From contig JACEFZ010011076.1 of assembly GCA_014155875.1 (NCBI GenBank), positions 62,001 through 126,000 of the forward strand: 64,000 nucleotides of DNA, given 5' to 3'. Source of the stretch: Cepaea nemoralis (Eukaryota > Mollusca > Gastropoda > Stylommatophora > Helicidae). Under the pieces are notes generated by a model. That model did no database searches. It was not told where the DNA came from and was given only the letters and a program-made list of their open reading frames with translations. The translations under genes were made by a program, and so were the position numbers. Below are positions 43,241 through 54,850 of the stretch, one piece after another (the stretch's first letter is position 1; each line of letters opens with the position of its first letter).

Positions 43241-44601
43241 CCACGCCACAGTGTGATGATTCTGATCTGATGTAACCTCCAGAACTTGTTGTTTCGGGGA
43301 ACGCTGGGTAATTTCCACGGCCAAACTTGGAGCATTATTTTCTGGGCCTGTCAGTTCTGTAACAGCCGCCGATAAGGGTGGGAGGATGATCTCAAGAGGA
43401 GAAGGCCCGAATTAATCTCCTCAGCTCATCCTCACCCACGGAGAGGCCTAAATGTCTCAGGCGTGACCTGGATGGGTCGCTGTATTCATGGCAGCAGATG
43501 TACAGATATGGGAAGAATTAAAACCAGGTAGGCTGAACTAACAAAGCCTGACCTGCAATAACATATGTGCACGAATTTTGAGGTATTTGCAGAAAGAGAT
43601 TTGTTTGCCTAGGTTTAGTATTTGAGATTTGGGTTATAACTAGTCATATATTTAATAATTGCCTAGATTATGTAATAATTAGCTAGAGTAGTTGCAGAAA
43701 TTAAGGGATAAATATTGTAATATTGTTAGAGCTCTGTAGAGGACAGAATACCAGAAAGCTTTTCGGAAAAGTGCAAGCCGGATGATGACCTCACCAGATG
43801 CGCACGCAGAGCTAATACCCACAATGGCCGCTGCATAAATTAAGTAGACAATGGAAAGGATATAAACAAGGCTTAGATTAGTGTTTTGAGCTGCACCAAA
43901 AGATAATAGGGTGTTTAAGTAACATCTAGATGTATTGAAAGATGTGGTGATGTAGTGTAGTGATTGATGGCCAGCTGGGTTCACTTAAAGTAAGGTAAAC
44001 CAGGTGTTTATGCCGTCAAGAATTGCAGTATTGTTCTGGATACATAGATAATTAATGGATTGTTGATGTGATTGCATTTCAAATGCCATTTGTTATCCAC
44101 ATCATAAATGTTGCATGAGCACCATAAGATTATAGCGACATAAGTGCCAAGTAGATTGCACATTATGAGTGTGTGGAAGGGCTGTTTATGTATTATGTGT
44201 GCAGGTTTCAATAATGTTGTTCTGTTGAGGCAGTGTATACAGTATGTGACTGACTGTGTTATGTGTTGGCTTATGGCTGTTGTTTCCTGTCAGTCCTGGC
44301 TGTCACATATATTATGCTGTTTATGTTTCGTGGGAGACATGTTCCACTGTTATCGGCCCATGATGGTTGAAATTGATTGTTTGTGCTGATGTCAACTTTA
44401 ACACTGGTACTGTGTTGGGTGATTAACCATCTTGTGACGGAAGATCACTGGTACGATGTTGTGATAGGGGTGATGATGAATGTGATACCACCGGAGTACA
44501 GATTGCCAATGTGATTATATCTATCTTTGGCATTTATGCGACATGGGTATCACACGATGAAAGTAACAATGTAAAGATCAAAGATCATGATAATGCCCAC
44601 A
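43241..44601. other. No gene seen
   Basis: Ordinary sequence. Frames of 60-100 residues on both strands lack recognised domains. No tandem structure was noticed. Confidence 0.4.

Positions 44602-44673
<72 letters not shown>
44602..44673. repeat. (GAT)n microsatellite
   Basis: About 24 GAT units. A LINE 3' tail is possible, as at 42571-42663, but no LINE sequence was recognised directly 5' of it. The Asp-only frame is an artefact. Confidence 0.95.
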
Positions 44674-44674
<1 letters not shown>

Positions 44675-45353
44675 GCCAAGTAGTAGCACAGAGCACATGG
44701 CGCAAAAGAAAGAGGGAGCAAAACTCCCGAACCAAAACATACATAAAATTAGGCGCTCGACGTAGAACGGAGATCACATCAGAATTTGTGTCAATAACAA
44801 CAGACATTCAGATCACAGAGCTCCAACAGAGAAGCAGCGCGTTGAAGTTGTCTGGAATTTAGACACATATTGATTGGCAGGACAACCGTACTCATGGCCA
44901 ACCTTTAGTAGCAAAGAGAACCAGAATAAGATGGCATCTTACAGATCAGGATGATTATTTTGGACAGATGCAGAATATAAGAACGAGACTTAGAATCTCA
45001 CAGCAGAAGGACACTTTGGCGACCTTATGGAGGACAGAAGGACGGCGATACGATTTTGATAGTTGTCAGTGACTAGCATAGTCATCAGTTGATTATTGGT
45101 ATTTAATATTATCATGACCGGCCCGTCTGGAAATCACAGACACGGTCTAAATCTGCTCTGAATTTTGAATCATATGTTTGATGCATGCAGCACGACAATG
45201 TGGGCAAATAAACTTGACCTCATCAAATAGTTTACCAACCTTCGACTCTGTTATTGCTGTTCCGTTCATGCTTCATTGCTGGATTGTTTCTCCAACCCTG
45301 GATTTATATTAATTGAGCCTATTTGTTATATTTATGCAAGTTACATCGCAGCA

Positions 45354-45354
<1 letters not shown>
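44674..45354. other. No gene recognised
   Basis: A plus-strand frame 44674-44862 continues after a stop with IDWQDNRTHGQPLVAKRTRI and related sequence to ~45070. It could be decayed transposon coding sequence, but I cannot identify it. On the minus strand at 45160-45245 a short CPHC-containing stretch occurs. Neither is called as a gene. Confidence 0.35.
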
Positions 45355-45398
<44 letters not shown>

Positions 45399-45437
45399 GC
45401 GCCTATCCTACCCATCAAATCAAATCAAATCAAATCA
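45352..45437. repeat. (ATG)n and (CAAAT)n microsatellites
   Basis: About 15 ATG units at 45354-45398 and about five CAAAT units at 45414-45438. Confidence 0.95.
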
Positions 45438-45609
45438 ACTTTATTAGGGTCACAAATTGGGCGCGCAGGCCCGTCTTACATTCGGCCCTTCCAATCACTC
45501 GGCTTTTGTTCATCAAGAGCATTATACATTTACATAGGAAGAAAAATAAACATTGTGAAATGAATGTTGTAAACATAAACAAGGCTAATTACCATGTTAT
45601 GAAGCCCAT

Positions 45610-47290
45610 CTCGCACCTATCCATACATCACCCCACCCACACAACATCCCCACCTACCCACACACACGCGCACCAAGGGACACATACACACCCCCACCTA
45701 CCGACACACACGCACACCAAGGGACACATACATACCCCACCAACCGACCCATCCCCCTCCCGCACATCCCCCACCCACACACACTGCCCTCACCTGATCC
45801 CCCAACCAAAACACACTCGCCACCCACAAACATTCCCCCACCAACCCACACATCCCACGCCCATCCACATCCTACCCCACACATCCTCTCCCCACCCACA
45901 CCTCAAACCACCCATCCCCCAGCCACATCTCCATCATCAACAACATATTCCCCACCCACACACACAATCCCCCACCAACCCACACATCGCACATCCACTC
46001 ACATCCCCAAACCATACACACACATCCCCACCAACTGACATGTCCCTCCCCCCCCCACACACACACATCTCCCTAACCACCCATACATCCCCAATCCACA
46101 CACACACACCCCACCACCCACACATACAACTTCCACCCACCCACACATGCCTTAACCTAATCCCCCACCACACAATCCCCCACCCGCACATCACATACAC
46201 CCCCTACCACGCAATATTCTCAACCCACGCACCACACACGCACATATCCCTCACTAACACATCCCCACTTACACACCACACACATATCCCCCACCCAGAT
46301 ACCACATAATATTCCCACCCACACCCACACAGATACCCTTACCCATCCACCCCACATACCCCCACTCACACACCACAAAAATCCCCCACCCACACACACA
46401 CATACCTCACCCACACAATATAACCAACCAACACACCACACACCTCTCCCCACCCACACACGCATTCCCTACCCGTCCACCAACACACACTCACTCACGC
46501 ATACATCCTCCACTACGCACCCACACACCCCCACCCACCCCAACCAAACATCTCTCGATCACAATACTCCTACCCCCACACACATCCTCCACCCACTCAC
46601 ACATCTCACCCCGACACATACAACTCCCTCACCCACCTACACATCCCTAAGCCACTCACACACCCCCACCCACACATTCCCCACCCACACACACATCTCC
46701 CACCCACACTCCCCCACATACTTCCCCCAACCACCACAATCCCCTGTTCACCCACACATATACCCCACCCATACGCACATTCCCCGCACCCATCACACAC
46801 ACCCCCACACCACACACTATCCTCCACCCATACCACCACAAACATACCCTCCACCCAGACATCATTCACACATCCCCCACCAACACACCGCACACATATC
46901 TCAAACCCACACACCATACACTTCTCCCCACCCGCCCTTCCATCCCAAATCCACCCAACACAATCCCCTACCCACACAACCCCGCCTCCCACACATACTT
47001 CCTCAAACCATCCACACATTTCCACCCACATAAACACACATCCCCTGCATCCGTCCCATACACATATCCTCCACCCATACACACATCCCCCACACCCATT
47101 CCAACACCCCTACTTTCACCCCCACACATCCATCCACACATCCCACCAACACCCACAAATACCACTACCTACCAAAACCCACACACCCCAACCCATCCAA
47201 ATGCATACCCCCACCCACACACCCCCACCCACACATATCCCCACACTCACACACATCCTCCACATACACTCACACTTCCTCACATCTAGA
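45610..47290. repeat. C/A-rich degenerate repeat tract (CCCACCCACACA)
   Basis: About 1.7 kb in which G is almost absent on the plus strand and the words CCCACCCACA, CACACACA and CATCCCC dominate without strict period. Frames rich in Pro/His/Thr (plus) and Gly/Trp/Val/Cys (minus) are composition artefacts. Confidence 0.93.
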
Positions 47291-47449
47291 CACATACAAA
47301 ATGTCTCACGTTAGTATTGAAACTAGTATGAACAAACTCCCACACTTTACTCACACACATACACTGACACTTGTCATGAGCATTCTCATAAAAATGTTAA
47401 ACATGGAGAAAAATGTGTACATAAAATGTATGTGACGTAAAAGTAGTGA

Positions 47450-47464
47450 TGCTCTCTCTCTCTC

Positions 47465-47552
<88 letters not shown>

Positions 47553-47841
47553 TCACTCTCACGCTCACACATTCACTCTTCCGCTCATTCATTCACTCTC
47601 ATGCATTCACTCTCCCGCTCATTCACTCTCACGCTCACTCATTCACTCTCACTGTCACTCGTTCTGTCTCTCATTCACACTCACTGACTCACTCGCTCAA
47701 ACTACAGTAATGAACATGAGTTTATATTATGCATGATAAAATCAAATGGTATTTAACTGATAATATGACAGATGAGAATACACAAACATATGGATTCGCG
47801 TGTTACATAACATGCGTGTTACATGACATGCATCTGCTCAG

Positions 47842-47894
<53 letters not shown>

Positions 47895-48212
47895 CTTTCA
47901 TATACACACACTCACACGCATGCGCGCGCTCACACACACACACACACTAACACATCAGCTCTCCCACTGTCTCACTCTCTAACACACAATCCTTCACACA
48001 CACTCACTCTCTCAATCACACTCTCTCACACATACACATACACATGAACGCATGCACATGAACGCATGCACGCACGCATACACTCCCTCACTCACTCTCA
48101 CACATACACGTACGACACATTCCCCCACCATTTCTCGCTCAATCACTCTCTCCACACACACGCATGCACGTGCGCACACACACATTCACTCTCTCCCTCT
48201 CACTGACACCCA

Positions 48213-48304
<92 letters not shown>

Positions 48305-48310
48305 CCCACA
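47450..48310. repeat. (CT)n and (CACT)n microsatellite block
   Basis: (CT)n at 47450-47532, (CA)n, CACTCTCA-type degenerate words to ~47700, ordinary sequence 47700-47835, (CT)n at 47840-47890, CA/CT-rich to ~48210, and (CT)n at 48213-48301. Frames over it are artefacts. Confidence 0.96.
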
Positions 48311-48324
48311 CGCACACACATATA

Positions 48325-49830
48325 TAGTGAACAATTATAGTTAAACAATTATAATGAACAATTATACTGAACAATTATACCAGTAAATGAATTATGGTGG
48401 CATATAGTCGGTATGGATTAAGTATTGAAAGAGTTTTCGGTTAAATGTGTAGGGGCTCATTGGAGTTTTCAGATCTGGAGGCAGATCATTCCATAAGTGA
48501 GCACCAGAATAGGCGAAACATGTTTTGTATAGGTCCAATCTAGGCTTTGAGACATGTAACAAATTTAGGCGCTTGCTGTTCATTGCATTAGATTGAATCA
48601 GCGGCAGAAGATACTCTGGGGTATTTTGAGATATAATTTTATTCACTAATTTGGCTTTGTTGAAAAGGAAGCGCTTTTGTAGTGGTAGAAGTCTTAGATA
48701 ACTGTACAAATTATTACTTTCAACGTGCTTTATGTCAGAAACCAGACGAATAGCGCGGTTTTGTAGAGAACATAGTCGTTTTAAATTAGATTTAGGGCAA
48801 CCATCCCAAACTGTGGAACAGTAATCGAGATGTGATTGGATATAGCATGTATAGAATATTTTTCGTGTGCTTTCGTCCAGGAAGTACTGAATTTTAGCAA
48901 GTTGGTAAACTTTTTGTGCTATTTTCTTGGTAAGAGCGTGAACATGAGAGCTCCAGTTCAAATGGCTGTCTATTAAAAGCCCTAGTGTTTTATGTTCAGT
49001 CACATTAACTATTGGTAACGTGCCCATGCGGAGTTCGAGCGGTGATCCAGTTATGGCTAGTGTCTGTAGTTTTTGTCTGGTCGTTATTAGCATGGATTTG
49101 GTTTTGTCGATGTTAATTTGCATGCGGTTTTCATTGCTCCATCTAGTAAGATTATCAAGTTCTTTTTGTAAAGAATTCTCTTATTCACTACGGTTTTCTT
49201 GACATTTCCACTCACATATATAGTACAGTCGTCTGCGAATAGATCACAAGTTGTATTGATATATAAAGGAAGATCATTAATATAAACTGCAAAAAGCAGC
49301 GGACCTAGTATTGAGTCCTGAGGCACACCAATATTAAGCTGTGTGGGTCTTGATAGACAGTTGTTGAAGGACACAACTTGTTGCCTGTCGGATAGAAATG
49401 ACGTAATTATGTTCACCATGTTGGTGCTTGTCTTCATTTGCTTTAGTTTTCTAATTAAAATATCGTGATCTACCATATCAAAAGCTTTTTTAAAGTCTAC
49501 AAACACCGCTCCACAAATTCTACCGTTGTTGATGTTTAAGTGCCAGTTATCGGTCATTTTTGTTAGAGCACTATGGCAAGAATATTTAGGTCGAGACCCA
49601 GATTGACTGTTAATTATTAGATCATTGTTAATTAAATGGTGTAACGTTATTTTATGAATGTGTTTTTCTAGTGGTTTTGATAGCGACGATAGTAAGGAAA
49701 TAGGTCTATAATTACCCAAAACGCTATTATTGATTGAGCCATTTTTAATAAGCGGAAACACTTTAGCAATTTTAAATGCAGATGGAAAGTAGTTTTTGGC
49801 CAGGCACTGGTTATATATGAACGTTAAGGA
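48325..49830 (-). mobile_element. CR1/L2-like LINE, 5'-truncated, with 12-bp terminal repeats
   Basis: Transcribed leftwards. It begins within the reverse transcriptase gene near 49830 and ends, after the stop at 48392, in about four short tandem units of TATAATTGTTCA (48325-48383 on the minus strand). Short terminal tandem repeats instead of poly-A are typical of the CR1/L2 group. Its 3' end abuts a long (CT)n run. Its 5' end lies close to the 5' end of an unrelated LINE on the other strand. Confidence 0.85.
48392..49761 (-). pseudogene. CR1/L2-like ORF2: reverse transcriptase, one frameshift
   Basis: The 5' truncation leaves no true start. The first frame, 49761 down to ~49180, contains NYRPISLLSSLSKPLEKHIH, QSGSRPKYSCHSALT, FVDFKKAFDMVDHDIL (first catalytic Asp), GVPQDSILGPLLFAVYIND and LFADDCTIY (FADD catalytic pair). 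A one-base shift near 49175-49190 moves the frame, and the second frame, to the stop at 48392, continues with MQINIDKTKSMLIT, KTLGLLIDSHLNWSSHV, CYIQSHLDYCSTVWDGC, LQNRAIRLV and HLWNDLPPDLK. All parts are in the expected order. Otherwise it is well preserved; the fingers and endonuclease portions are lost. Confidence 0.92.
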
Positions 49831-49989
49831 CTCGCTAATGACTGGTGCAGCATGATGTTAGTAGTGGTGCACCATGATGTTAGTAGTGAAAAGGATGATC
49901 TTCTATATGGACTAGAGCATACAATTATGGGTGTGCAGTGTTCTTGTGTGGGTTTGGCCACCATGAGAAATCATACGATGTTGTTTATT

Positions 49990-52250
49990 CTGACCATTTT
50001 GTGGGTACGGGTGGAAGATGTTAAACACATTTTGAAAAAGGCAAAAGACACAGCACCAGGGCCCGATGGGGGCAGGTATGGCCACATGAAGGGTTTGAGC
50101 GATGCAGACCTGGAGGAGATGACTGACTGCTTTAACCAGAGCATTAGGACAGCATCAGTACCGCAGGATTGGGTGCACAGCTATCTCATCCCTCTCCCAA
50201 AACCATTCAAGGATCTGTCAAAGCTTTAGAATCATCACCCTTCAAAATACATTTGGGAAGGTTCTAGAGAAGATAGTCGCTGTCAAGCTGCAAGACTTTT
50301 TGGAGAGCGGGAAGCTTCTTCCAAGAGGCCTGGGGAGCAACAGGCCAGGAAAAGATACCTGGTCAAATGCAGCCACTTTTGCTTTTGACGTTTATGAGGG
50401 GTTCCAGAGTAGACAAGAAACTGTGACGGCAGCGCTTGATCTCGAGGATGCGTACAATAGAGTTCGATATGATATTTTGATGACCGCACTGATGGAGAAG
50501 GGGGTCAATCCCTGGTTGGTGAAATGGATAGCAGCCGTCCTAGCACTCTCGTCGGGTTGCTGTCCGTTTGGGTGAATGACCTAGGAGCCACATATTTTAA
50601 CCCCGGGACTGCCACAGGGATCTGCAGTCTCACCGGTGCTCTGTAATGTGTATACGAGCAAGATTGCAAACTTAGAAGCACCAGGGGTTGGAAGAATACT
50701 AACATTTGCAGATGATATTCTTGCATATAGGCAGGGGAGAGATAGGGAGCAAACAGTCCAGGAGCTACAGGCGACAGTAGACAAAGTGATTGACTGGTGC
50801 ACTGAAATGAGTGCTGTCATCCACCCGGAAAAGGCGGCTGTTTTGTGGTGCTCTCTGGACAACAGGATTGTGAAAGCGGATGTCCCAAGCCTCGCGATAG
50901 ATGGTAGAAATGTCAGCAGAGAGAACAAACTGAAGTATCTGTGGATCACATTTGACAGGAGCCTATCCTTCAAGGACCATGTGGAGACGGTTGTGACAAG
51001 ATCTCAAAAGGGACTCAGTGCACTTAAAACTATGGCTGCAATGGACACAGAGCAGAGAATGCTTTTCACACTATACCAGCACTTGATTCTCTCAGTAATT
51101 GATTATGGATTAGGTCTGCTCACTGTCTCAGAGAGTCAGCTGGTGAAGTTAGAGCGCATACAGAACGAGCTACGCGGGTCATTCTGGGATGCACTAGAGA
51201 CACCCCAGTAGTGTGTATGCGTTACATCCTGGGTCTGCCGAGTGTTGCTGGTAGGCTCAAGGTGATGCAGGCGAAGGCATACCTCAGAGTAGCTGCAGAC
51301 ACATACCACCCACTGCATGAGGCGCTGGACGCAGTTAAGGGTTAGCGACTGATAAGAGGGAAATCATGGATGGCTCAGGCAGAGGATACGATCAGACAGG
51401 TGTGCCTCTTGGAGAACATTAAGCGTGGAGAGGAGTGGGTCAGAGTGCCAGAGGAGCAGACAGAATTGTGCAGAGTTATAATCTCACTAAGCCGGGAGTG
51501 CAGGGAGTGGCCAGCAGGGAAAGTGGAAGTGGAAATCCAGCAACTAATTAAGGACAATGCTCACTCGGGTGATGTGATTATCTACACAGATGGTTCGGTG
51601 TCAAGAGGTGAGAAAAGTGGCTGGGGGTTCATAGCCAAAGCCAATGGTCGACGTTTGGGGCAGGAGAGCCTGGTTTATGATACCACAACATCCAGCTTAA
51701 AAATGGAGGTGGAGGTGGTCACTGCGGCTCTCCGCTGGATGGAGAATACGACATACACACACATCGTGATTGTAACTGACTCAGAAAGCATGCTGACGAG
51801 GGTGAGGACGGGCAGGCTTCGTGCGGTGTGGCTTGCTTCGCTTTGGAGGTCACGGGTGACAAGCATCGGCTGGATCTTTTCTCCGGGGCATGCCGGTGTG
51901 CTGGGAAATGAACAGGCGGACAGATTGCCTGGCTCTGCAGAACTTGGTGGAGTATTGATACATGACAAGGCAGTTCGTGGTTGCGGCCTTGTGGGAGCAC
52001 GTGCACACCTCGGAGGAGCAAATGGATTACCATGGTCTGGCAAGAATAGACAGCGAAGAGTGACGAGGGGATCTGGCCGACGCTCAACGCTCAGAGGAAA
52101 GGCGAGACAGACGTATAATCAGATTTCTACTGGTACTATTAGTGTTGGAACTCTTCGCTGGCTGCTGAGGATGAGGACGGAGCGCTTATGGGAATGCCCC
52201 GAACGCTGTGATGTCGATTCCTAAATCAATCTATCAATCAATCAAACCAT
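49990..52250 (+). mobile_element. I-type LINE with RNase H, 5'-truncated, (ATCA)n tail
   Basis: It runs from just before reverse transcriptase to an ATCAATCAATCAAACC tail at 52235-52250. A second copy of only its last ~400 bases is at 21379-21786 on the minus strand, with the same kind of tail. Gmr1-like copy 2 begins 28 bases after the tail. Near its 5' end the sequence GCATGATGTTAGTAGTGGTG is partly duplicated (49849-49890). Confidence 0.88.
50000..52224 (+). pseudogene. I-type LINE ORF2: reverse transcriptase and RNase H, several breaks
   Basis: In order: AKDTAPGPDGGRYGHMKG (~50041-50095), SVPQDWVHSYLIPLPKP, then a stop at 50227 and a frameshift. Next is FDVYEGFQSRQETVTAALDL with DLEDAYNRVRYDIL (first catalytic Asp), then a frameshift near 50570 in the GLPQGSVLSP-type region. 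ILTFADDILAYRQGR (FADD) and KLKYLWITFDRSLSFKDHV follow, with a stop at 51211. The frame 51370-52224 carries RNase H: YTDGSVSRGEKSGWGF, LKMEVEVVTAALRW, VTDSESML and FSPGHAGVLGNEQAD provide the D-E-D-D set. It ends LRWLLRMRTERLWECPERC and a stop. RNase H after reverse transcriptase is characteristic of the I and related clades. At least four breaks make it inactive. Confidence 0.9.
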
Positions 52251-52278
52251 TTCTGGGTTGATATTCTTCTATTGACAT

Positions 52279-54470
52279 TGTCACGAAAATAAGCTTGATG
52301 TTCGATCAATGACAACCAAGACCCGACATTAGTCTGCAAAAACAAGCAACCCTTTGATGTTGTATGGAATGAGAAAAATACGTCGCGTCAAACTGTCTGC
52401 CTACGGTCGGCATTTCTGTATGATGTGGTTTGTTCGAGAAACAAATACGTCGCGTTACAATGTCTACACCGGTCGGCATTTTGTTAACAAATTGTTGCTC
52501 GAGACGAACAAAGGCGTCATCTGTCTGCAGGGCGGGAGACGGCTTTTGAAGTGATAGACGGAATGTCTGACTAGAAGTCGGATGGAGTCTGTGATGTGGG
52601 GAGAAGGTCTCTGGCTCACAGACAGCCAGGATCTTTGTTGTATGAGACAAAGAATTCCCCAGATGAAAGTGAACTGGATGGCGGATTGATTCCAATCAGT
52701 CGAAAACAGGCGGAGAAAACCAGACTCTGGACTGATTGGCGTCTAGACTTTTTGGTGACGTCACTCCAGCCCAATATAACAAGTGTTGCGGTAAACAAGG
52801 TGAGTTAATCGATCAAGATTTCTGAAGTGGGAAAGATCGGTGCAGTTTTCCGAGTTGTGTTCAATGAAAGAAACTAGGGTGTCAAATTGTTGATATTTAT
52901 TGGCGGACATAGATCCAGTCTGTGATTGCCTAGTTTCGATTAGCAACCGGAATAGGCATATGGTAGGCTATTAATCATATCTAACTTAGAGTATGATTAG
53001 GAATAGAGTACAGTACTGTGCGGTGATATAATGTATTATAGGTGCGGTGATATAATGTATTATAGGTGTGGTGATATAATGTATTATGATTAGTGATAGA
53101 ATGTTCTATAAGTGCGTTGCTAGAAAGTATCATAGGAGCGTCGGCACTAGTATCCTATTGTGTGGCTTCAACTAGCTTGAGTGATATATCATTTTACTCA
53201 GGGATTTGAGGACAATGTAGTGGAATAATAATTAGAGAGATTAAAGATGGTTGAGAGGGAGGAGAGGAATGTGAAATGGTAGGATCTTCCAGTAGGGCAT
53301 CTGCTGGGTTTCTACCCGTTCCTTTATTCTTTCCTAGTGTTGCCATGTCTCAGATCATATGATGAGTTATTTGGCCGTTTGACAAAGATCGGATCTCTGT
53401 TATAGATCTGAGTGCTGCTATTGGCCTACACTCACTTAATTCCGGCCAGGACTGAGTTGCCCTCACCATAGTATTCTCTATTCTACAGGTTCCATTTACA
53501 GGTCCACGTATGTGTGCTATGATTTTCAACAGTGAAGCTAACACATTTTAGAAGAAGATGGCTCAGAATTTGAAGACAGAAGTTGCTGAGAGGCCGCTAC
53601 ATTGGGCTTATACCCAAGTTGGTTTGCGGGAACCTGGCTTCTGCTGAGCAGGACATGCTGATGAGATTTATGTTTAGCAAGTGATAGTTGTATCACTGAA
53701 CAATCAGAACATTGTAGATATACACTACTGATACTAGGAACATTCATACAAAATTTATACTGATACCTAGAACATTCAGAGTGTGGTGTTAATATTGGGA
53801 ATCTTTAAAACCAGTGACACTAGATCCATTAAGATTTCCCCAGTAACAGTGACAATAGGGTTAGATTTTTCTGATTAACAATCAGTTAAATAACAGAGGA
53901 AATTCATAGTGGGAATCAGATTGAAGACTCTCATTAGACAGTGTTTGTCATGGGTGTCCAAGCATCCTAGTGGTTCAAGAGACAACGGAGGAAGTCTTCA
54001 CGTGACAGGAGGAGCATACCCTTGGTGAGGTTGCTTGTCTGGAATACATGGTGCTAGTGTGTTCTCAGCACAGTTATGAGAATGACTATACTCCTGAACA
54101 CTGATCTGAGTCTATATACACTTTAGAGTATACGTCACACATTCTACACCTTATATACACACATACACTTCTCCTACATATACTCTTTGCTTTAATAAAT
54201 TTCGTGTTTTTATTTGTTGAAGCTAGAGTTGTCAAGTATGTTATGTTGGGGAAGAATGAGAGGGGGCATGATCCAGGAGTGAGTAAGAGTGAGAAGAAGG
54301 TGTCTTCAGATTGAGGGAGTGTTGTGGACGGAGTCTGCTGGATATCTCCAGGATAGAGATATTGAATTAAAACAAATGTGGGTGTTGATTCCCCTCACTC
54401 CAGGGACGACACTAAAGTGGTAAAGAAGAACAAATAACTACTACGACATTCATTCTTTACACACACGACA
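52279..54470 (+). repeat. 5' LTR of Gmr1-like copy 2
   Basis: Starts TGTCACGAAAATAAGC and ends ACACACACGACA; 2192 bp, long for a Ty3/Gypsy LTR. A 24-bp unit (GTGCGGTGATATAATGTATT plus ATAG) occurs three times near 53036-53090 but only twice in the 3' LTR. A TATA-like CTATATAC lies near 54112, and AATAAA at 54194-54199 is a candidate poly-A signal, so R would lie around 54140-54220. Confidence 0.9.
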
Positions 54471-54850
54471 TTTATTGGGGGCTAGTAATCGTGATCTTTG
54501 GACAGCGGGATCTTTCGTACAACAGGAACTTTAGACAACGGGATCTTTCATAGGCGGGGTCTTTTAACCCTGGGACCTTTTGACACGGGATCTTTAGTTA
54601 GAGGATGGAGATATCCTATTAGTGAGAATCCAGCTAGAGTGAATGTGGATAGGGGATAGGACTTATCTTACCTGTTCACACTTCATACGTCTGCATAGGT
54701 CTGTGGTCCTGATTCTACTCTTGTCGCTGAGTGATTGTGTTGTGTTGTGTGGTGTGTTATAAAATATATAGATTAATTTTATTTGGTCATTATCTATATA
54801 TTTGTTTAGAGAAAATCTATACTCTATCTGCTGAGTTACCTCTCTGAAAA
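54471..54850 (+). promoter_or_regulatory. Leader with probable primer-binding site and seven GGGATCTTT-like repeats
   Basis: TTTATTGGGGGCTAGTAATC follows the LTR. TGGGGGCT is the complement expected for a tRNA-Pro-type 3' end, though the match weakens after about nine bases, so the primer is uncertain. From 54491 to 54596 a motif close to CGGGATCTTT recurs about seven times at 14-19-base spacing. Its role is unknown; packaging or dimerisation signals usually lie in this region. Confidence 0.55.

Noticed and set aside
44587..44862. Poly-Asp protein frame, also at 42379-42672
   Set aside because: Translation of (GAT)n runs; the one at 42571 is a LINE tail.
45323..46309. 328-residue Thr/Pro/His-rich frame
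   Set aside because: Follows from the C/A-rich low-complexity tract, with a poly-Asp start from the (ATG)n run; no domain.
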